Part shown: positions 45,701-57,300 of the stretch, piece after piece
How the letters are laid out: the number at the start of each line of letters is the position of its first letter
Numbering within the stretch: the first letter of the stretch is position 1
NCBI GenBank assembly: GCA_950022295.1
Contig: OX465600.1
Location: 20,683,282 to 20,747,281, forward strand
Reading direction: 5' to 3'
DNA length: 64,000 bases
DNA from: Bromus sterilis
Lineage: Eukaryota; Streptophyta; Magnoliopsida; Poales; Poaceae
Translations under genes and position numbers: made by a program
The notes under the pieces: model-generated
The model's database searches: none
What the model was told of the DNA's origin: nothing
Seen by the model: the letters and a program-made list of their open reading frames with translations, nothing else

Positions 45701-48700
45701 CCAACTTGGTTCTCTCTTTGTGGCCTACTTGCGGGGCATAGATGTTTTTAGCATTGAGAACTATGTCCCCAACGACCAACTTGACGAGGATAATCCGATC
45801 ACCTTGCCTCTTGAAGTGTACCAGACACTCCTTGAGGTTCTTTGTTGATCAAGATGCCTACTCCATTTCCGTTCGTAGTTATTTGTGTGTACCACAACTA
45901 GAATACGATATCCTCTACATCCTTCGCCTTATGTCCCTTCCACTTGGTTTCTTGGATGCATAGGATATCAACACCTCTCCTCATTGCTGCATCCACTAAT
46001 TCCGGTAACTTACCTGCCAGTGCCCTACATTCAAACTACCTATGAAAGTCCTCCTACGCTCGGCTAGCTTCCTTTGTTGGCCCACATACTCGATGTCGAT
46101 TACTTTCCGCCGTCGATGCGATGACCGACAACGAAAACTGATGGCTTGAGCCGGTCCTTGACAATGCAATCCGACGAGATACTCTTACGCCGAGCAGCAC
46201 CGCACCACAAATGAAGCTAACCGTAAATAGGTGCTCCAATAAATATGTGCAAAGCTTGCACAAACAAACCCTAATCGATTCGATCTAGGCCTAGCTAGCT
46301 AGTATACGAGACCCACATATAGCAAACACCCAATGCTTGGCGAGTCAGCATATTTCCATGGCACGTCTCATGCTTTGTTCTTTTCTTTATTTAACTTAGC
46401 TCAGTCTGAAGATTACAAGGGGTACATGTATGTATATATTGTACCAGGACTAACTCCATCTAACCTAGACGGTTACAAGACTTAATCCTAGTTCTATTAG
46501 GTGTTTGTTTCCGGTCCAAGATGGACTCGGACAACAGTGGTTAATTCCAATAATCAACCCCTATCCACGATGCCCCCACTTCATAGTTCGGATGCTGATT
46601 CTCTTTCGTATCTTCAAGAACTTCTGTCGTCCAAAAAATCTGGTTGGGATATCTGCAATATGATCATCGATACAAATGTAGTTGACGTCAATCTTTCTTT
46701 CTTCTACACCCTCTCTTCAATAATGATACATCGTATCATTGTGTTTGTGTTGGGGATCGGCGCAGAAAACAAATTTTTTCCTACCTACGAGTCCCGAACC
46801 CAAGATCTATGCTATGCTGATGTATGTAACGGAAGGAATCGGTGTTCATACCTTTGAAGACTGAAAGAGGGAAACGTTCCTCGAACGTGGTTGGCGTAGA
46901 CTCCGATCCTACGACCTCCCTGTCGTGTTGAAGAACCTCCGACGATGAAGTAGCACCGCACGTGTAGTGCCTCGCGGGTTTACACACGTACGGTGCAACC
47001 GACGTCCCTCCGGGCTCCGAACCAGAAGAGCAGCGGAAAGAAGATTGATCCGGATCCCGATTCCGGCAGCGCGACGGCGTCCGGATGATGGTGAAACCCC
47101 CAAACAGGTGCAAAATCAAAACCAGGGGAGTCCTCTCTAGGTCGGAGAAAGAGAGAGAGAGAGAAACTCAATGTTGTGTTGAAAAAGGCACGCCCACCCC
47201 TCCTTATATAGGCCAAGGAGGGGATCCACCCCCTCCCCTTCCCCCATGTGGGACTAAACCCCCAAGGGGGGGGAGTGGTGCGTCTAGGAGGGGGGATGGG
47301 CCCCTCCCTCGGCGCCAAGCCCAAGGGGGGAGGCTCCCCCTTCCCCTCATGGGCCTTTTAAGGCCCAAATACCTTTTCACCTTTTTAATTAATTATTTAA
47401 ATCATTTTAATATTTAATTCTGTCAATTAAATAATAAAATATATTTAAACATTAATATATATTATTTTGAACCTTTCAAAATATCCGGAACAGCTTCCGG
47501 CACCTCCCGGTACATTTCCGGTGTTTTCTCTCTTTTCACCGATGATCCCAAATCAATCCTTAATGCATCGATTGTTCTTAAGTGTGACACCCTACCGTCC
47601 GGGAAATAGTAGACATGATCGAGACACTCTCTGACCAATGACCATCATGTGGGATCTGGTTACAATCCTTGATGTGCCCCTACGCTTCCATCGAATAAAC
47701 TTCATCGCTGTTGAACCGTTAACAATATGACTTGATCCCTTTGTGCTTCGGTACTATGTTCATCCGAGGTATGATCATCGGTATCCAATACCTAGTTCTT
47801 CCTCGTCTCCGACATAACATGTTTACTCGTCTGTGAATATTACATCTCTTGTGACCTAGTCACTTGCTTGCAAGCTATTGATGCAACACCACCGAGTGGG
47901 CCCAGAGTACCTATCCGTCACTCGGAATGACAAATCCCGCTCTGATCTATTTCATACTCCTCAACATATCTACTTCGGAATACCCAAGATACATCTTTTC
48001 AGTTACCATGTTTCAGTGTAACGGTTAATGCACTCAAAGCATCCTAATAGATAGCAATTATGTATGATCATCACGGTCTAAGGATTCAGTCACTATGTTA
48101 TTAAGTCATCGCAATGCTGAACTTATGTGACTTGATCACACTGCAATGCTTAAGGTGGGTGGCGTCCATCACATCATTCTCCTAATGATATGACCTCATT
48201 GTCAATAGACTATTATGTTCTCATGATCAGGAAACCTTGATCATCAATTGCCCAATGAGCTAGTATGCCTGAGTTTAACTAGGGACCAGGTTGTTATATA
48301 TCACACGTGTATTAATGTTTCCGCTTAATACAGTTCTAGCACAATATATAACGTATTATGAACAAACAGATATGTGACAAATATCTTTATTAATTTGCCT
48401 CTAGGGCACATATCCAACAGTTTGCATCTATGATGACACACTAGATGCTTCCACAAAGGGATTGTAGACTTATTGTCAATGTTTAGCACCACTTGTTCCG
48501 GTTCTTTACTTGTGAGGTCACTGAATAGCCTTCCTAGGCCCATACCTTGACACGCGACGGTTGCGGCCACAATATACTGAGCTTCCTAGGATGATAATGC
48601 AATCACCTTTTTCTTTTGTGATAGCCAACTAACTATGTTTTCTCCCAGGAAATATGTCACACCCAAGGTACTTTTACGGTTATTCATATCTCCTGCAAAG

Positions 48701-51700
48701 TCGCTATCAATATAGCCTAATAGTTCCACCATTTCCTTCTTCTTCTCTTTCAAGTAGACCGAACTGAAGTTTCTTGTCCCTTTGATGCTATCAATGTCGC
48801 TTGCTGCTGGGCCACTGGGTACTGACTGTACCTCCCGCCACCTGGCTATTAAGCGCCATGCAAGGACCTTGCCCGCCTTGACTACCTGTCGATGTCATGA
48901 ACGCACAAAGCTCGCCTGGTTTGAGCGATATGGGCTCCTCGCGTGTTGTCTTCTGGCGGGATCCCATCGATCCGCCCTGTGTAGTGAACATCTAGCGTTA
49001 CGATTTCACCTTCTTTTAGCGTAATCACATCATCACGCATTGTGTGTGGAATTTTGGTGCCACGTCTTCCCTATGGTTTTAACTTCTGTTTTTGTAGCAT
49101 CGAGATAATTTTCCAAAACATGATTATGATGGCAAAAAAATTCTTCCCCAAACATGACAATTAGTTTAGTCAACGCTTGAGGGTCCTCGCAATTAGCCTT
49201 GAAGTGTTCGAGGAGACCACACTTATGACACCTCACTATCCTTATGTCAAACTTCCTCCTTGGTGGTGCATTCTCATCTCCCGAGTCGACGAAGTCCTTT
49301 ATCGTGGAGCGCTACTTCCCTTTCTTCTTGCTGCAATTCGTGGATCTGCCTTGCTTTTCTTTCGCTATATATGGCCATCCACTGCGCCTTTGTAAGCATG
49401 AGAAGGTCATCATTTCTCTCGTCTCCGAGAATGTGACGGATATGCTCGTCGTGAGCCTTGTACTGTTCGACGAGACCATCAACGGTGAGAGTCTTGAATT
49501 GATGCACGACTCGATTGCCGTGACAATTTGCAGATACCGGGGTGGGGCCGCAAGAAACAACGGACAACTGAGGCCTCCCTGAGGTCTTCTCCGAGCGTGC
49601 ATATACCATTGACGAGAGTTTTTACCATTCATGAAGCGAACGTGTCCACTGACTCATCATCGCTCATGACCAAAGTATCGTAGTTCCTTAGGAGAGTCTA
49701 GCCATTGGCTTGCTAGACGCAGGTATGCCCTTCGAATGTGACCTTCAACTTATCCCGTGCCTCTTTCGCTGTTGCTTTTGTGATCAGGTGTTGGAGGACA
49801 TCCGTCAGCATCACCGACTAAATCACCAACGTTGCCTGCCTATCTTGAACCTGAGGTTCCTAGGATGATAATGCAACCACCTTCTGATTTTGTGATAGCC
49901 AACTCACTATGTTTTCTCCCAAGAAATATGTTACACCCGAGGTACTTTTGCGGTTATTCATATCTCCTGCAAAGTCGCTATCAATATAGCCTAATAGTTC
50001 CACCATCTCCTTCTTCTTCTCTTTCAAATAGACCAAACCGAAGTTTGTTGTCCCTTTGATGTACTGAGTAGTTGTCCAATGCTCCATCGTGGGTGCTTCA
50101 TGAAATGGCTCACTATGCGAACAAAATAGGCCCAATCCGGTCATGTATTCACTAGATAACTTAATCTTCAGACCACACTTTTATACTCGGCGAGTTGGCG
50201 TATTGCAATGGGCACGTATAGCAAACACACAATGCTCGGCGAGCTGGTGTATTGCAACGAGCATGTTTCGTACCCTGTTCTTTTCTTTATTCAACTTGGT
50301 TCATGGTCTGAAGATTGCAAGAGGTACATGTATGTATATATAGTACTAGGACTAACTTAATCTAACCTAGCCAGCTACATGACTGGATCCTAGTTCTATA
50401 TATTAGGTGTTTCTTTTCGTTCCAAGTTGGACTTGGACAATAGTGGTTAATTCCAGGGAGTCGATGTAGCGCTCCAATAAGGATGTGATGACCCGATCCT
50501 TGCTCACTTTTCATCGTATCCAGATCAAGATAAAGCATGCCACCAAGGGAATGACGACCCAAGCTTTGCTCATTTCACTCCACACCCTGGTTCCGATATG
50601 GCGCGTCGCTAAGAGGGTTACGCCCAAGGTTGTCGAAATTGAGATGATGGATCGGATTGGAACTCCGTTGGTAGGATCGTGAATCATAACTACCAGGATC
50701 GTAAAAACTTAGATTATATGGGGAAAATTGTAGAATCGGAGGGGCTAGTTTGGATCATAAAGTCGTAGAATTCTAACAACTATGGTTACGCCCCAACGAT
50801 GTTATTGTGGGTTTCATTTCCATAACAGTGGTTGAGTTTTGACATTTTCTCGCCAATCCTATCACAACCCTCTTTCTTTACCTGGGCTTGGGACCGACTA
50901 CTCGAAACAACATAGGCGGAGTTACTATTAGTACTTGTCAAACAACAGAATAGGAGGAGGGCTTGACACCAATCAGTGTGGCCTTCAGGCTATATTTATA
51001 ATACACAAGGTTGTACAAATACAATAAGAGTACAATACAATACAGTCTAACACCCTCCCTCAATCTTAACTGTGTCATCTAACATCTAACAGGTTAATAG
51101 TTCGCCTACAGCCTTGAAATAAGGGCAAGGATAGTGGCTTAGTGAACATGTCGGAAATTTTATCTTTTGAAGCTTCCATGAAACTCTTTCCCTCACGAAA
51201 TGATAGTCAACTTCGATGTTCTTAGTTCAGGCATGAAAACGGGATTAGATGACAGATTAGTAGCACCGATGATATCACACCAAAGAACAGGGGGACGAGC
51301 TTTCAGAATCCGCAACTCTCGTAATAAGGACTGCACCCAGATGATCTCAGATGTAGCATTTGCAACAACATTGTACTCAGCTTTAGTAATACTACGAGAT
51401 ACTTTAGCTTGCTTATGAGCACTCTATGCGATCAGATTAGGACCAAAGAACACTACATATCCCCCCGTAGATCGCCTTTCATCCGAACTGCCAGCCCAGT
51501 CCGGATCAGAGTAGGTAGAGAGCAAAAAAGAGGGATCTGAGCGTAGCTGAAGACCATAGGACGCCATAAGACAAAAATAACACAAGATGCGCTTCACAAC
51601 AGACCAGTGAGGATTCCTGGGCGAATGGAGATATCGACACACGCGATTCACAACATATGAGATATCTGGTCTGGTAAGGGTCAAGTACTAGGGACCCCCA

Positions 51701-54700
51701 ACAACGCTATGGTACTCAGTGGCATCCTTGGATGAAAGCAGGGAACTATCAACAACCGTAAAGTGATCCGAGGCAGACATAGGTGTAGTACGTAGTAGTC
51801 TTACACGGATGCATACCAGCACGCCGGAGCAAATCAAGAGCGTACTTCTGCTGAGAGAGAGAGTCAAACCGGTATCATCATGAGTCACTTCGAGACCAAG
51901 AAGGTAATGCAGCTGTTCCAGATCCTTAACAGCAAAGTCAGCACCCGGAGAAAGAACCAAGCGGTCAGCAACAGTGACTAATGAGGAGACCAGAATAATA
52001 TCATCAACATAAACCAGAAGATACATCATCTTTATTCTGCGTAAGTCATCGCCTGCTACCACAAGGGGATCGCGTGCTAGGGAGGCGGCCGCTGGGGGCA
52101 ATGAGGACGACCTACCTACTAGAGGCTGAGTGAGGGAGCAAGATTATGTTGTGTGGGAGAGGGAGGAGGAGGGAGTGCGAGGCCAAAGGGGGTAGCGTGT
52201 GGGGGCGGAGGGAGTGCGACAACGACTGAGGGAGGTGGCAGAGAGATTAGGACTCGATGAGGAATTGCTATAATTGTATTCAAACAGAAAGTAATGGATG
52301 TCTTTTAATTATAATTGACCTCTATGTATTTTTTTATTAAATTAATTACACTTAATTAATAAATTTAGGATGATATTATCTTTTGGACCGACTTTTTATT
52401 AGGATAATTGTGCTCTTGGGATTCAAAATAAGGTCCAAATAGTTTGAACCGTTGGAGAGCATCCTTTTTTTTTTTGAAAGATCCAGTGAATCACTGGCTT
52501 TGCATCGATTTAGCACAGGAGAATTACAAAAATGGGTTCAAGAACTAGAGGGGGAAGGCGATAGCTCCAAATTGAGCCATGCTTCACCCAAGGAAAACAA
52601 AACAAAGCTACTGGTCCCTCACGTTACATCCCTAAATGGGGTCTATAGATTCTTAGCTCTAGCTAATCTCCATTGCTCCACGTCACTACTGCAAGCACTG
52701 AACATGTCCTGCGCGTTGTATAATACTACACCCCATCTTGTGTATTATAATGTAAAATAAAATTTCTCAATAAATAACGGAATGGGGATATGTTCTGAAT
52801 GGGTCTTGAATTGTATGGATAACAGGTATTCAAGGGTAATAAGGAGAAAGATGATTGCAGTCATAATCTGGATATGATTGAGGAAGAGAATCATATACTG
52901 AAGAAATGTGGCGGCCTTCCTCTTGCTATATCCAGCATAGGGAGCTTCCTGGCAAGCAAACCTAAAACAGCAACGGAGTGGAGGAATTTGAACAAACACA
53001 TAAGTGCCGAGCTCGAGATCAATCCAGAGCTTGGGATGATCAAGACAGTTCTCACCTCGAGCTATGAAGGTTTACAATATCATCTCAAGCCCTGCTTCTT
53101 GTATTTGTCAATATTTTCTGAAGACCAAGACATCAGATGGAAACGATTGGTCAGACGGTGGATAGCAGAGGGTTACTCAAGGGGGAGACGGAGCATGACT
53201 GCAGAGGAAATTGGGGCCGGCTATATCACGGAACTTATCGACAGGACCATGGTTCAACCATCAAAAGGTGCAACCCGTAGGATTGGAAGGAGTGTCTTTT
53301 TGCAAGTCCATGATCTGATACGTGAAATTGGGATCTCAAAGGCAGCGGAGGAAAACCTTGTCACTAGATTGGAGGGAAGTTGCAACATAAACACCGAAGG
53401 TAAAATTCGTCACCTTGCTGTAAGCAGTAGCTGGAGAAGGGATCAAGATGCATTTGAGAGTGGACTGGATTTATCACACTTAAGATCGTTAACAGTATTT
53501 GGGGCATGGCAATCATTTTTCATTTCTGATAAAATGAGATTCCTCCGAGTGCTAGATCTGGAAGACACAGTGGGTATAACAGATCATGATCTCCATCAAA
53601 TTTGTCAGCTTTTTCTCCTGAGCTACCTCTCTCTCCGAAGATGTGATGGTATTTTACGGCTACCAAATTCATTGGGTAACCTTAAGTTCCTGGAAACACT
53701 GGATATCAGAGATACGGGGATAATTAACCTGCCAAGAACAATCGTCAAGCTTCGGAAGATGCAGTACCTCCGTGTGGGTTTCGTCCCTAAGCATGAGGAA
53801 GAGAGAAAAACAAACTGTATTTCTGCAATTATGGCACATGGTTCCTTTTGCGTCAGCAGCTGCTACAATTTCTTCCGCTACTTTATCAGGGTGTTGGTAG
53901 TAAGACCCTGCTACAGAATTTGTGACCACGAATTCTGCCTCGACTTCAGCATGCAGTTGGTACGCTTATTGCTTGGGTGCATCTATTTTGTAGTGTGGTG
54001 CGTCGTCTGGCTGCTGCTTTTCATGGGATTCGGCCCATTGCTTCTGCTAGCGTGCTGCTCATGGGTTGTTATGAAAGATGGGTTGGATGGGTTGCCTCTC
54101 TTCTTTTTTGGCCTAAATCCACGTGGTGGTGTCAAAGTTCCAAGAGGAATACGGCAACTGAAGGCCCTCCACACATTGGGTGTTGTGAATATTGATGGGG
54201 CCAACGCCATTCTTGAAGATCTGTGTTATCTTACCGAGCTGCGCAAATTAAGAGTGACTGGTCTCAACAAGAGCAATTGTGTGAGATTCTTCCGGGCTAT
54301 CACCGGCAACGACTGTTTGGAATCCTTGTTGGTATGGTCACACGGGGATCCTGGTATAGCCGGCTGCTTTGATGAAGTGTCTCCAGCTCCCAAAAATCTT
54401 CAGAGACTCAAGCTATACGGCAATCTGGTTCAATGGCCAGAATGGATCAAGGGGCTTGAAAACCTTGGAAAATTGGAACTCCGGAGTACCATGATATCGG
54501 AGCACGATAAGGCCATAAAATGCCTTGGGGAGCTACCAAAACTGATCAACCTACATCTACTGAAGGAGTCGTTCAGCAATGAACGGGTGTCCTTCAGTTT
54601 CCACCATGGTGCATTCCCTAGTCTGCGGGTGCTCGAAATGAGTCTGTGGTATGTAACCCCAACGATCTGGTCCAGCGCATCTATCTTGGTGCGCTGCTAC

Positions 54701-55021
54701 GGGTGCTTTCAGAATAACAAGATCACTACTGCTAGCACAAATCAAGGAAACCTAGAAAGGGTGAAGTTTGAAGATGGAGCAGCCCCTAAGCTTGAGGTGC
54801 TGCTGTTTTCTGGCAATCCTTCGGAGACTGATGTTGGGTTGTTTTCTGGGCTAAAATATCTCACAAGCCTCAAGGAATTAATGCTACACAACAACGACTA
54901 CAAGGACGCCTTCCTGGAGGACTTGGGGAAGCAGCTTGCTGAGAACACAATAAGTGTACCCATTTTGAAGAGGTACGACTACGACTACCACCGGACCGTC
55001 CGCAACCTGTACGTGGCGTAG
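36934..55021 (+). CDS. CC-NB-NB-ARC-LRR disease resistance protein (NLR), four exons
   Basis: Exons 36934-37185, 38090-38869, 40868-41518 and 52826-55021 join through GT..AG introns, all phase 0, into 1292 residues. Exon 1 is an Rx-type coiled-coil domain (KTWVKQVRDVAYDVEDSLQ). Exon 2 encodes an NB-like region without a P-loop (IAVWGASSDVGVASI near 185, YLVVINDVS near 277). Exon 3 adds an intact NB: GMGGLGKTTL (405-414), CLIVFDDLW (about 492-500), IIVTTRE. Exon 4 supplies CGGLPLA (about 589-595), a VHD in place of MHD (722-724) and leucine-rich repeats. Such proteins sense pathogen effectors in the cytoplasm and trigger immunity; the style resembles the grass Pik-2/RGA group. Between two LRR blocks (about 905-990) lies a non-LRR insert with a strongly hydrophobic stretch (937-977). 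Intron 3 is 11.3 kb of nested transposons. All exons are open, so it may be functional, but correct splicing over intron 3 needs RNA evidence. No integrated decoy domain was recognised. Confidence 0.82.
37209..37296. mobile_element. short Stowaway-type MITE in NLR intron 1, 88 bp
   Basis: TA-flanked inverted repeat (CGATCCATAATAAATGTCGC and its complement) closely related to 24075-24166. It begins 23 bp after the exon 1 donor site. Confidence 0.7.
37297..38089 (+). other. rest of NLR intron 1
   Basis: AT-rich intronic sequence with no further feature. Confidence 0.5.
38870..39694 (+). other. NLR intron 2, first part
   Basis: AT-rich sequence; nothing recognised. Confidence 0.45.
39701..39746 (+). 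repeat. GA microsatellite
   Basis: About 23 uninterrupted GA dinucleotides in NLR intron 2; likely length-polymorphic. Confidence 0.95.
39995..40210. mobile_element. MITE-like element in NLR intron 2
   Basis: The ends TGTCGAACGTTCGGGC and the inverted GCCCGAACGTGTGGCA enclose 216 bp with several AAATTGCCA motifs. No target duplication was found. Confidence 0.5.
40412..40512 (+). repeat. 18-bp direct repeats around an inverted copy of exon 3 sequence
   Basis: AGATAATGTGGCCGTATG occurs at 40412-40429 and 40495-40512. Between them, about 40453-40494 is the reverse complement of 40919-40962 in exon 3, with very few mismatches. This looks like a templated insertion made during break repair. Confidence 0.75.
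40522..40762. mobile_element. Stowaway-like MITE in NLR intron 2, 241 bp
   Basis: It starts CTCCATCCGCTCCGAAATA, ends with a degenerate inverted GACGAGCGAG and is flanked by TA. It lies about 105 bp before exon 3. Confidence 0.6.
41519..42706 (+). other. NLR intron 3, first part
   Basis: AT-rich sequence with a CGGAGGGAGT MITE-end remnant near 41743 but no complete element and no gene. Confidence 0.4.
42707..46290 (-). pseudogene. LINE in NLR intron 3, internally deleted and split
   Basis: Read on the minus strand from about 46290, an endonuclease piece (45779-45537: NIYAPQVGHKERTK, LFIGGDLNGHV) is followed by linker sequence. After a CACTA insertion comes a reverse-transcriptase piece (about 43790-43245: ILERKTRDVNQVRC, then KMPDEWRRIILVAIFKNKWDVQSCTNYRWIKLMSH). 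The C-terminal part is missing, and the 3' UTR (43188-42707) follows directly. Stops and frameshifts are frequent. The 3' UTR is shared with the LINE fragment at 55549-56680. Confidence 0.72.
43798..44934. mobile_element. CACTA element nested in the LINE, 1137 bp
   Basis: It begins CACTGGTAGAAA and ends TTTTCTACTAGTG. GGT stands on both sides (43795-43797 and 44935-44937) as the 3-bp target duplication. Subterminal motifs such as CCGGTT..AACCGGGAC recur in both orientations. It lacks a transposase. Confidence 0.85.
46748..48419 (-). mobile_element. BARE-1/WIS/Angela-type solo LTR, 1672 bp
   Basis: On the minus strand it begins TGTTGGATATGTGCCCTAGA and ends GCCGATCCCCAACA. The 5-bp duplication GTTTG flanks it exactly (46743-46747 and 48420-48424). 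It sits in the 3' coding part of the older Copia element. No internal retroviral sequence remains, so intra-element LTR recombination has removed it. Confidence 0.9.
48583..50061 (-). repeat. 205-bp direct duplication of Copia RNase H
   Basis: 48583-48787 and 49857-50061 are equal in length and nearly identical, 1274 bp apart in the same orientation, with gag sequence between them. Confidence 0.85.
50456..51051. other. between Copia elements; includes an LTR piece
   Basis: No gene. About 50880-51051 is probably the start of the 3' LTR of the Copia element at 51052-52101, since it follows a polypurine tract and begins TGTTAGACTG on the minus strand. Confidence 0.45.
51052..52101 (-). pseudogene. 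second Copia element: RT and RNase H fragment
   Basis: Minus strand: 52101-51688 gives the RT segment YLLVYVDDIILV with the YVDD active-site motif. 51684-51424 gives LTRPDISYVVNRVCRYLHSPR and DPDWAGSSDERRSTGGYVVFFG, the RNase H start. 51420-51070 continues RNase H with changed bases. A polypurine tract GATTGAGGGAGGG directly precedes TGTTAGACTG, the 3' LTR start, at about 51052. The 5' part (gag, protease, integrase) is absent. Confidence 0.72.
52102..52825. other. end of NLR intron 3, with a retroposon tail
   Basis: An 11-T run at 52465-52475 followed by GAAAGATCCAGTGAATCACT looks like the reversed poly(A) end of a minus-strand retroposon reaching to about 52745. It codes for nothing. The acceptor of exon 4 follows at 52824-52825. 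Confidence 0.4.
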
Positions 55022-55548
55022 CTAGCTCGGTGAACCAGGGTGGTTCAACAATTTTTATAAGTGAATCCAACAATACTTTTGTCATATGAATCAATGTATT
55101 ATAAATAATATATTTTTTCTACACTATATATACACTATGGGGAAAATTCCAGGATGGTAACTTTCCCCAGCCGTGGGTGCAACTCATGTTTTCTAGCGTA
55201 TTAGGTTTCCAGCAATCCGCTTCAAAGCAACTCTAGCAGATGTGCTATCCCATCGTTAGGCCTTATATATGTGGGCATTTTAGCGGACGGCGGACGGATG
55301 CGTTTATCGGCCCGAACAGAACCACCATATCTCCCCCCCCCCCCCCCCCCCCCCGGCCGTAAAAATTATGCGGACGACCCACATAATTCCCTCTGAGCCG
55401 CTATATCTACGGCGCCAAAGGGGACATAGGGTTCCCGTCTCCCATTCCATCCCCTCCCCGCCGCCACAATCTTTTCCCCCTCCGCCGCATCCTACCCCAA
55501 CTCTGGCAAGGAATTAAATGACGTTCACTTGGAGGGGAGGTTTCGACC
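55022..55548. other. NLR 3' flank with a 22-base C run
   Basis: The likely 3' UTR runs to about 55130. A run of 22 C lies at 55333-55354. The surrounding GC-rich sequence has no recognised gene. Confidence 0.5.
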
Positions 55549-56680
55549 GCTATGTAGTGTTCTCCATAAATAAAAGGTCATAGGCGAAGTGTTTTATGGT
55601 AACCAAGTCCATCCGACAAGATAGGATAATCCAACCATCCACCAATCGTTCAGCAAGTATATCCTCATAGATCAAATACAGATCCAAAATAACTCCAAAC
55701 TATATCCTTAATTACTCTCCAATCATCCACAAATTATTCAAAAGTTGTGACTAAATATGCCTAGTTAAATCCACCACCGAACCCAAACTAAACCCATAAA
55801 ATAGTTAGATACTCTCAACGAGTAATTACCTAATCTTAAACCACTATCTATGATCAATTAAGTAGTCCTAATTATGATACTATTAGTACTAGACAACAAC
55901 AACGAAAAAGCCTGTCAGTCCAAAACAAGTTGTGGTAAACTAGAGATGAAAGCCTAAAACACAAGAGATATCGAAACCAAGTCATGGTTCTAGAACATGG
56001 ATAGTTAACTTCGGCGGACCCCTGTACAGTGCTAGATATTTGGTGATAACCCAATCCTTCATATGTCCCTTCACAGAATCCTCTGAAGTCAAGTGTGGTC
56101 TCCCCCGATCTCTCTTGACATTGTCACTACGCCTTAACCTCCCGCTATGTACTGGCGCTTCAGGAGTCCTATGATGGATATGCCCAAACCATTCGAGTCG
56201 ATGTTGGACAAGATTCTCTTCAATTAGTACCACCCCATCTATCTTATGTATATCATCATTCCGGACCACATCCTTCCTTGTGTGGCCACATTCCCATATC
56301 AACATGTGCATATCTACCACACCTAGCTACTTTTTGGACATGTCACTTTTTAGTTGGTCAACATTTTGCACTATACAACATCGTAGGTTGAATCACCGTT
56401 CTATAGAAATTGCCTTTTAGCTTTTGTGGCACTCTTATAACTAATAATGCCAGGATCTTGGTGACACTTCAGCCATCCAACTTTTATTCGATGGCTCACA
56501 TCTTCATCAATATCAGTCTTTCTCAGGTACCACTTGCCCATGAAGGCTAACTTCCTCCTCCTCCTCATGCCAAGTAGTATCGAAACCGTACCTCATGTAC
56601 TCAGTTTTAATTCTACTAAGCCTAAAACCTTTCGGTTCTAAAGTCTATCTCCACAGCTTTAACTTTCTCTAAAGAAACTT
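55549..56680 (-). pseudogene. LINE fragment: RT C-terminus and 3' UTR
   Basis: Minus strand: about 56640-56320 gives RLSRIKTEYMRYGFDTT then DIDEDVSHRIKVGWL. 56320-55982 gives GHTRKDVVRNDDIHKIDGVVLIEENLVQHRLEWFGHIHHR and NVKRDRGRPHLTSEDSVK, the C-terminal region of plant LINE ORF2. The 3' UTR (about 56030-55549) closely matches 42707-43188 in NLR intron 3. The 5' half is missing. Confidence 0.72.
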
Positions 56681-57300
56681 CGAAAGATGCTAAGTTTTCA
56701 AATAAGACATGTGATGATGTATGTTGAATGTAGATATTTCTTTTTTGAAGATCAACCGATCAAGCGACCATCACTTCCCCTTCAAGCCTGGCCCATTTCA
56801 TGATAAAACCTAGATTCTTTCTTGGAGATGATCCAGTTTCTAAAAAAATGTACTGTAAAACATTGTACAAATTTTATCATGGCCTCTAAGGATCATATAT
56901 TGAGGTCATGCTAGGTTTCGTATTTGTAGACTTCATTCACGCTTTTTAGAATTAATAAAATAATAAGCTTCGTGTTCAAGGTCAAATCTTCACATCCCGA
57001 TGTTTATATATTTTAAAACCCAATTTTTACCAACTATTTGATGCACTTCCAATTTAAATATAGGCTAAAAAACAGAAAGTGAATTTTGAAACCCAATTTT
57101 ACCAACTATTTAAAGCAGTTGCAATTTAAACTTTAATTATATTCATTATGTATAGCAATATTTCTTTATCTCAAACATTCTCACTTGGAACATAATATAT
57201 TGTGTTATTAATACAAATTTCGCATTTTTGAAGCATTTCCTAATTTGAAACACATCAATTGGATTTATGGGTACTTATCGCATAATATTCAACGTCTCAT
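56681..57300. other. intergenic, no gene seen
   Basis: AT-rich sequence without recognisable coding. Confidence 0.4.

Larger units (their letters stand above)
46304..50455 (-). mobile_element. old rearranged Copia retrotransposon in NLR intron 3
   Basis: LTR-like pieces at about 46304-46540 and 50205-50455 share stretches such as GGTACATGTATGTATATA and frame the element. On the minus strand it holds RNase H at 50144-49857 (YIDSDFAGDMNNRKSTSGVTYFLG), gag with a UBN2-type region at about 49820-49400, a CHKCGLLEHFKANC zinc knuckle near 49230, then RNase H again from 48787 to about 46600 (ending HIADIPTRFFGRQKFLKIRKRI). Protease, integrase and RT are missing. A 205-bp RNase H segment is present twice (48583-48787 and 49857-50061). 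Confidence 0.68.
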
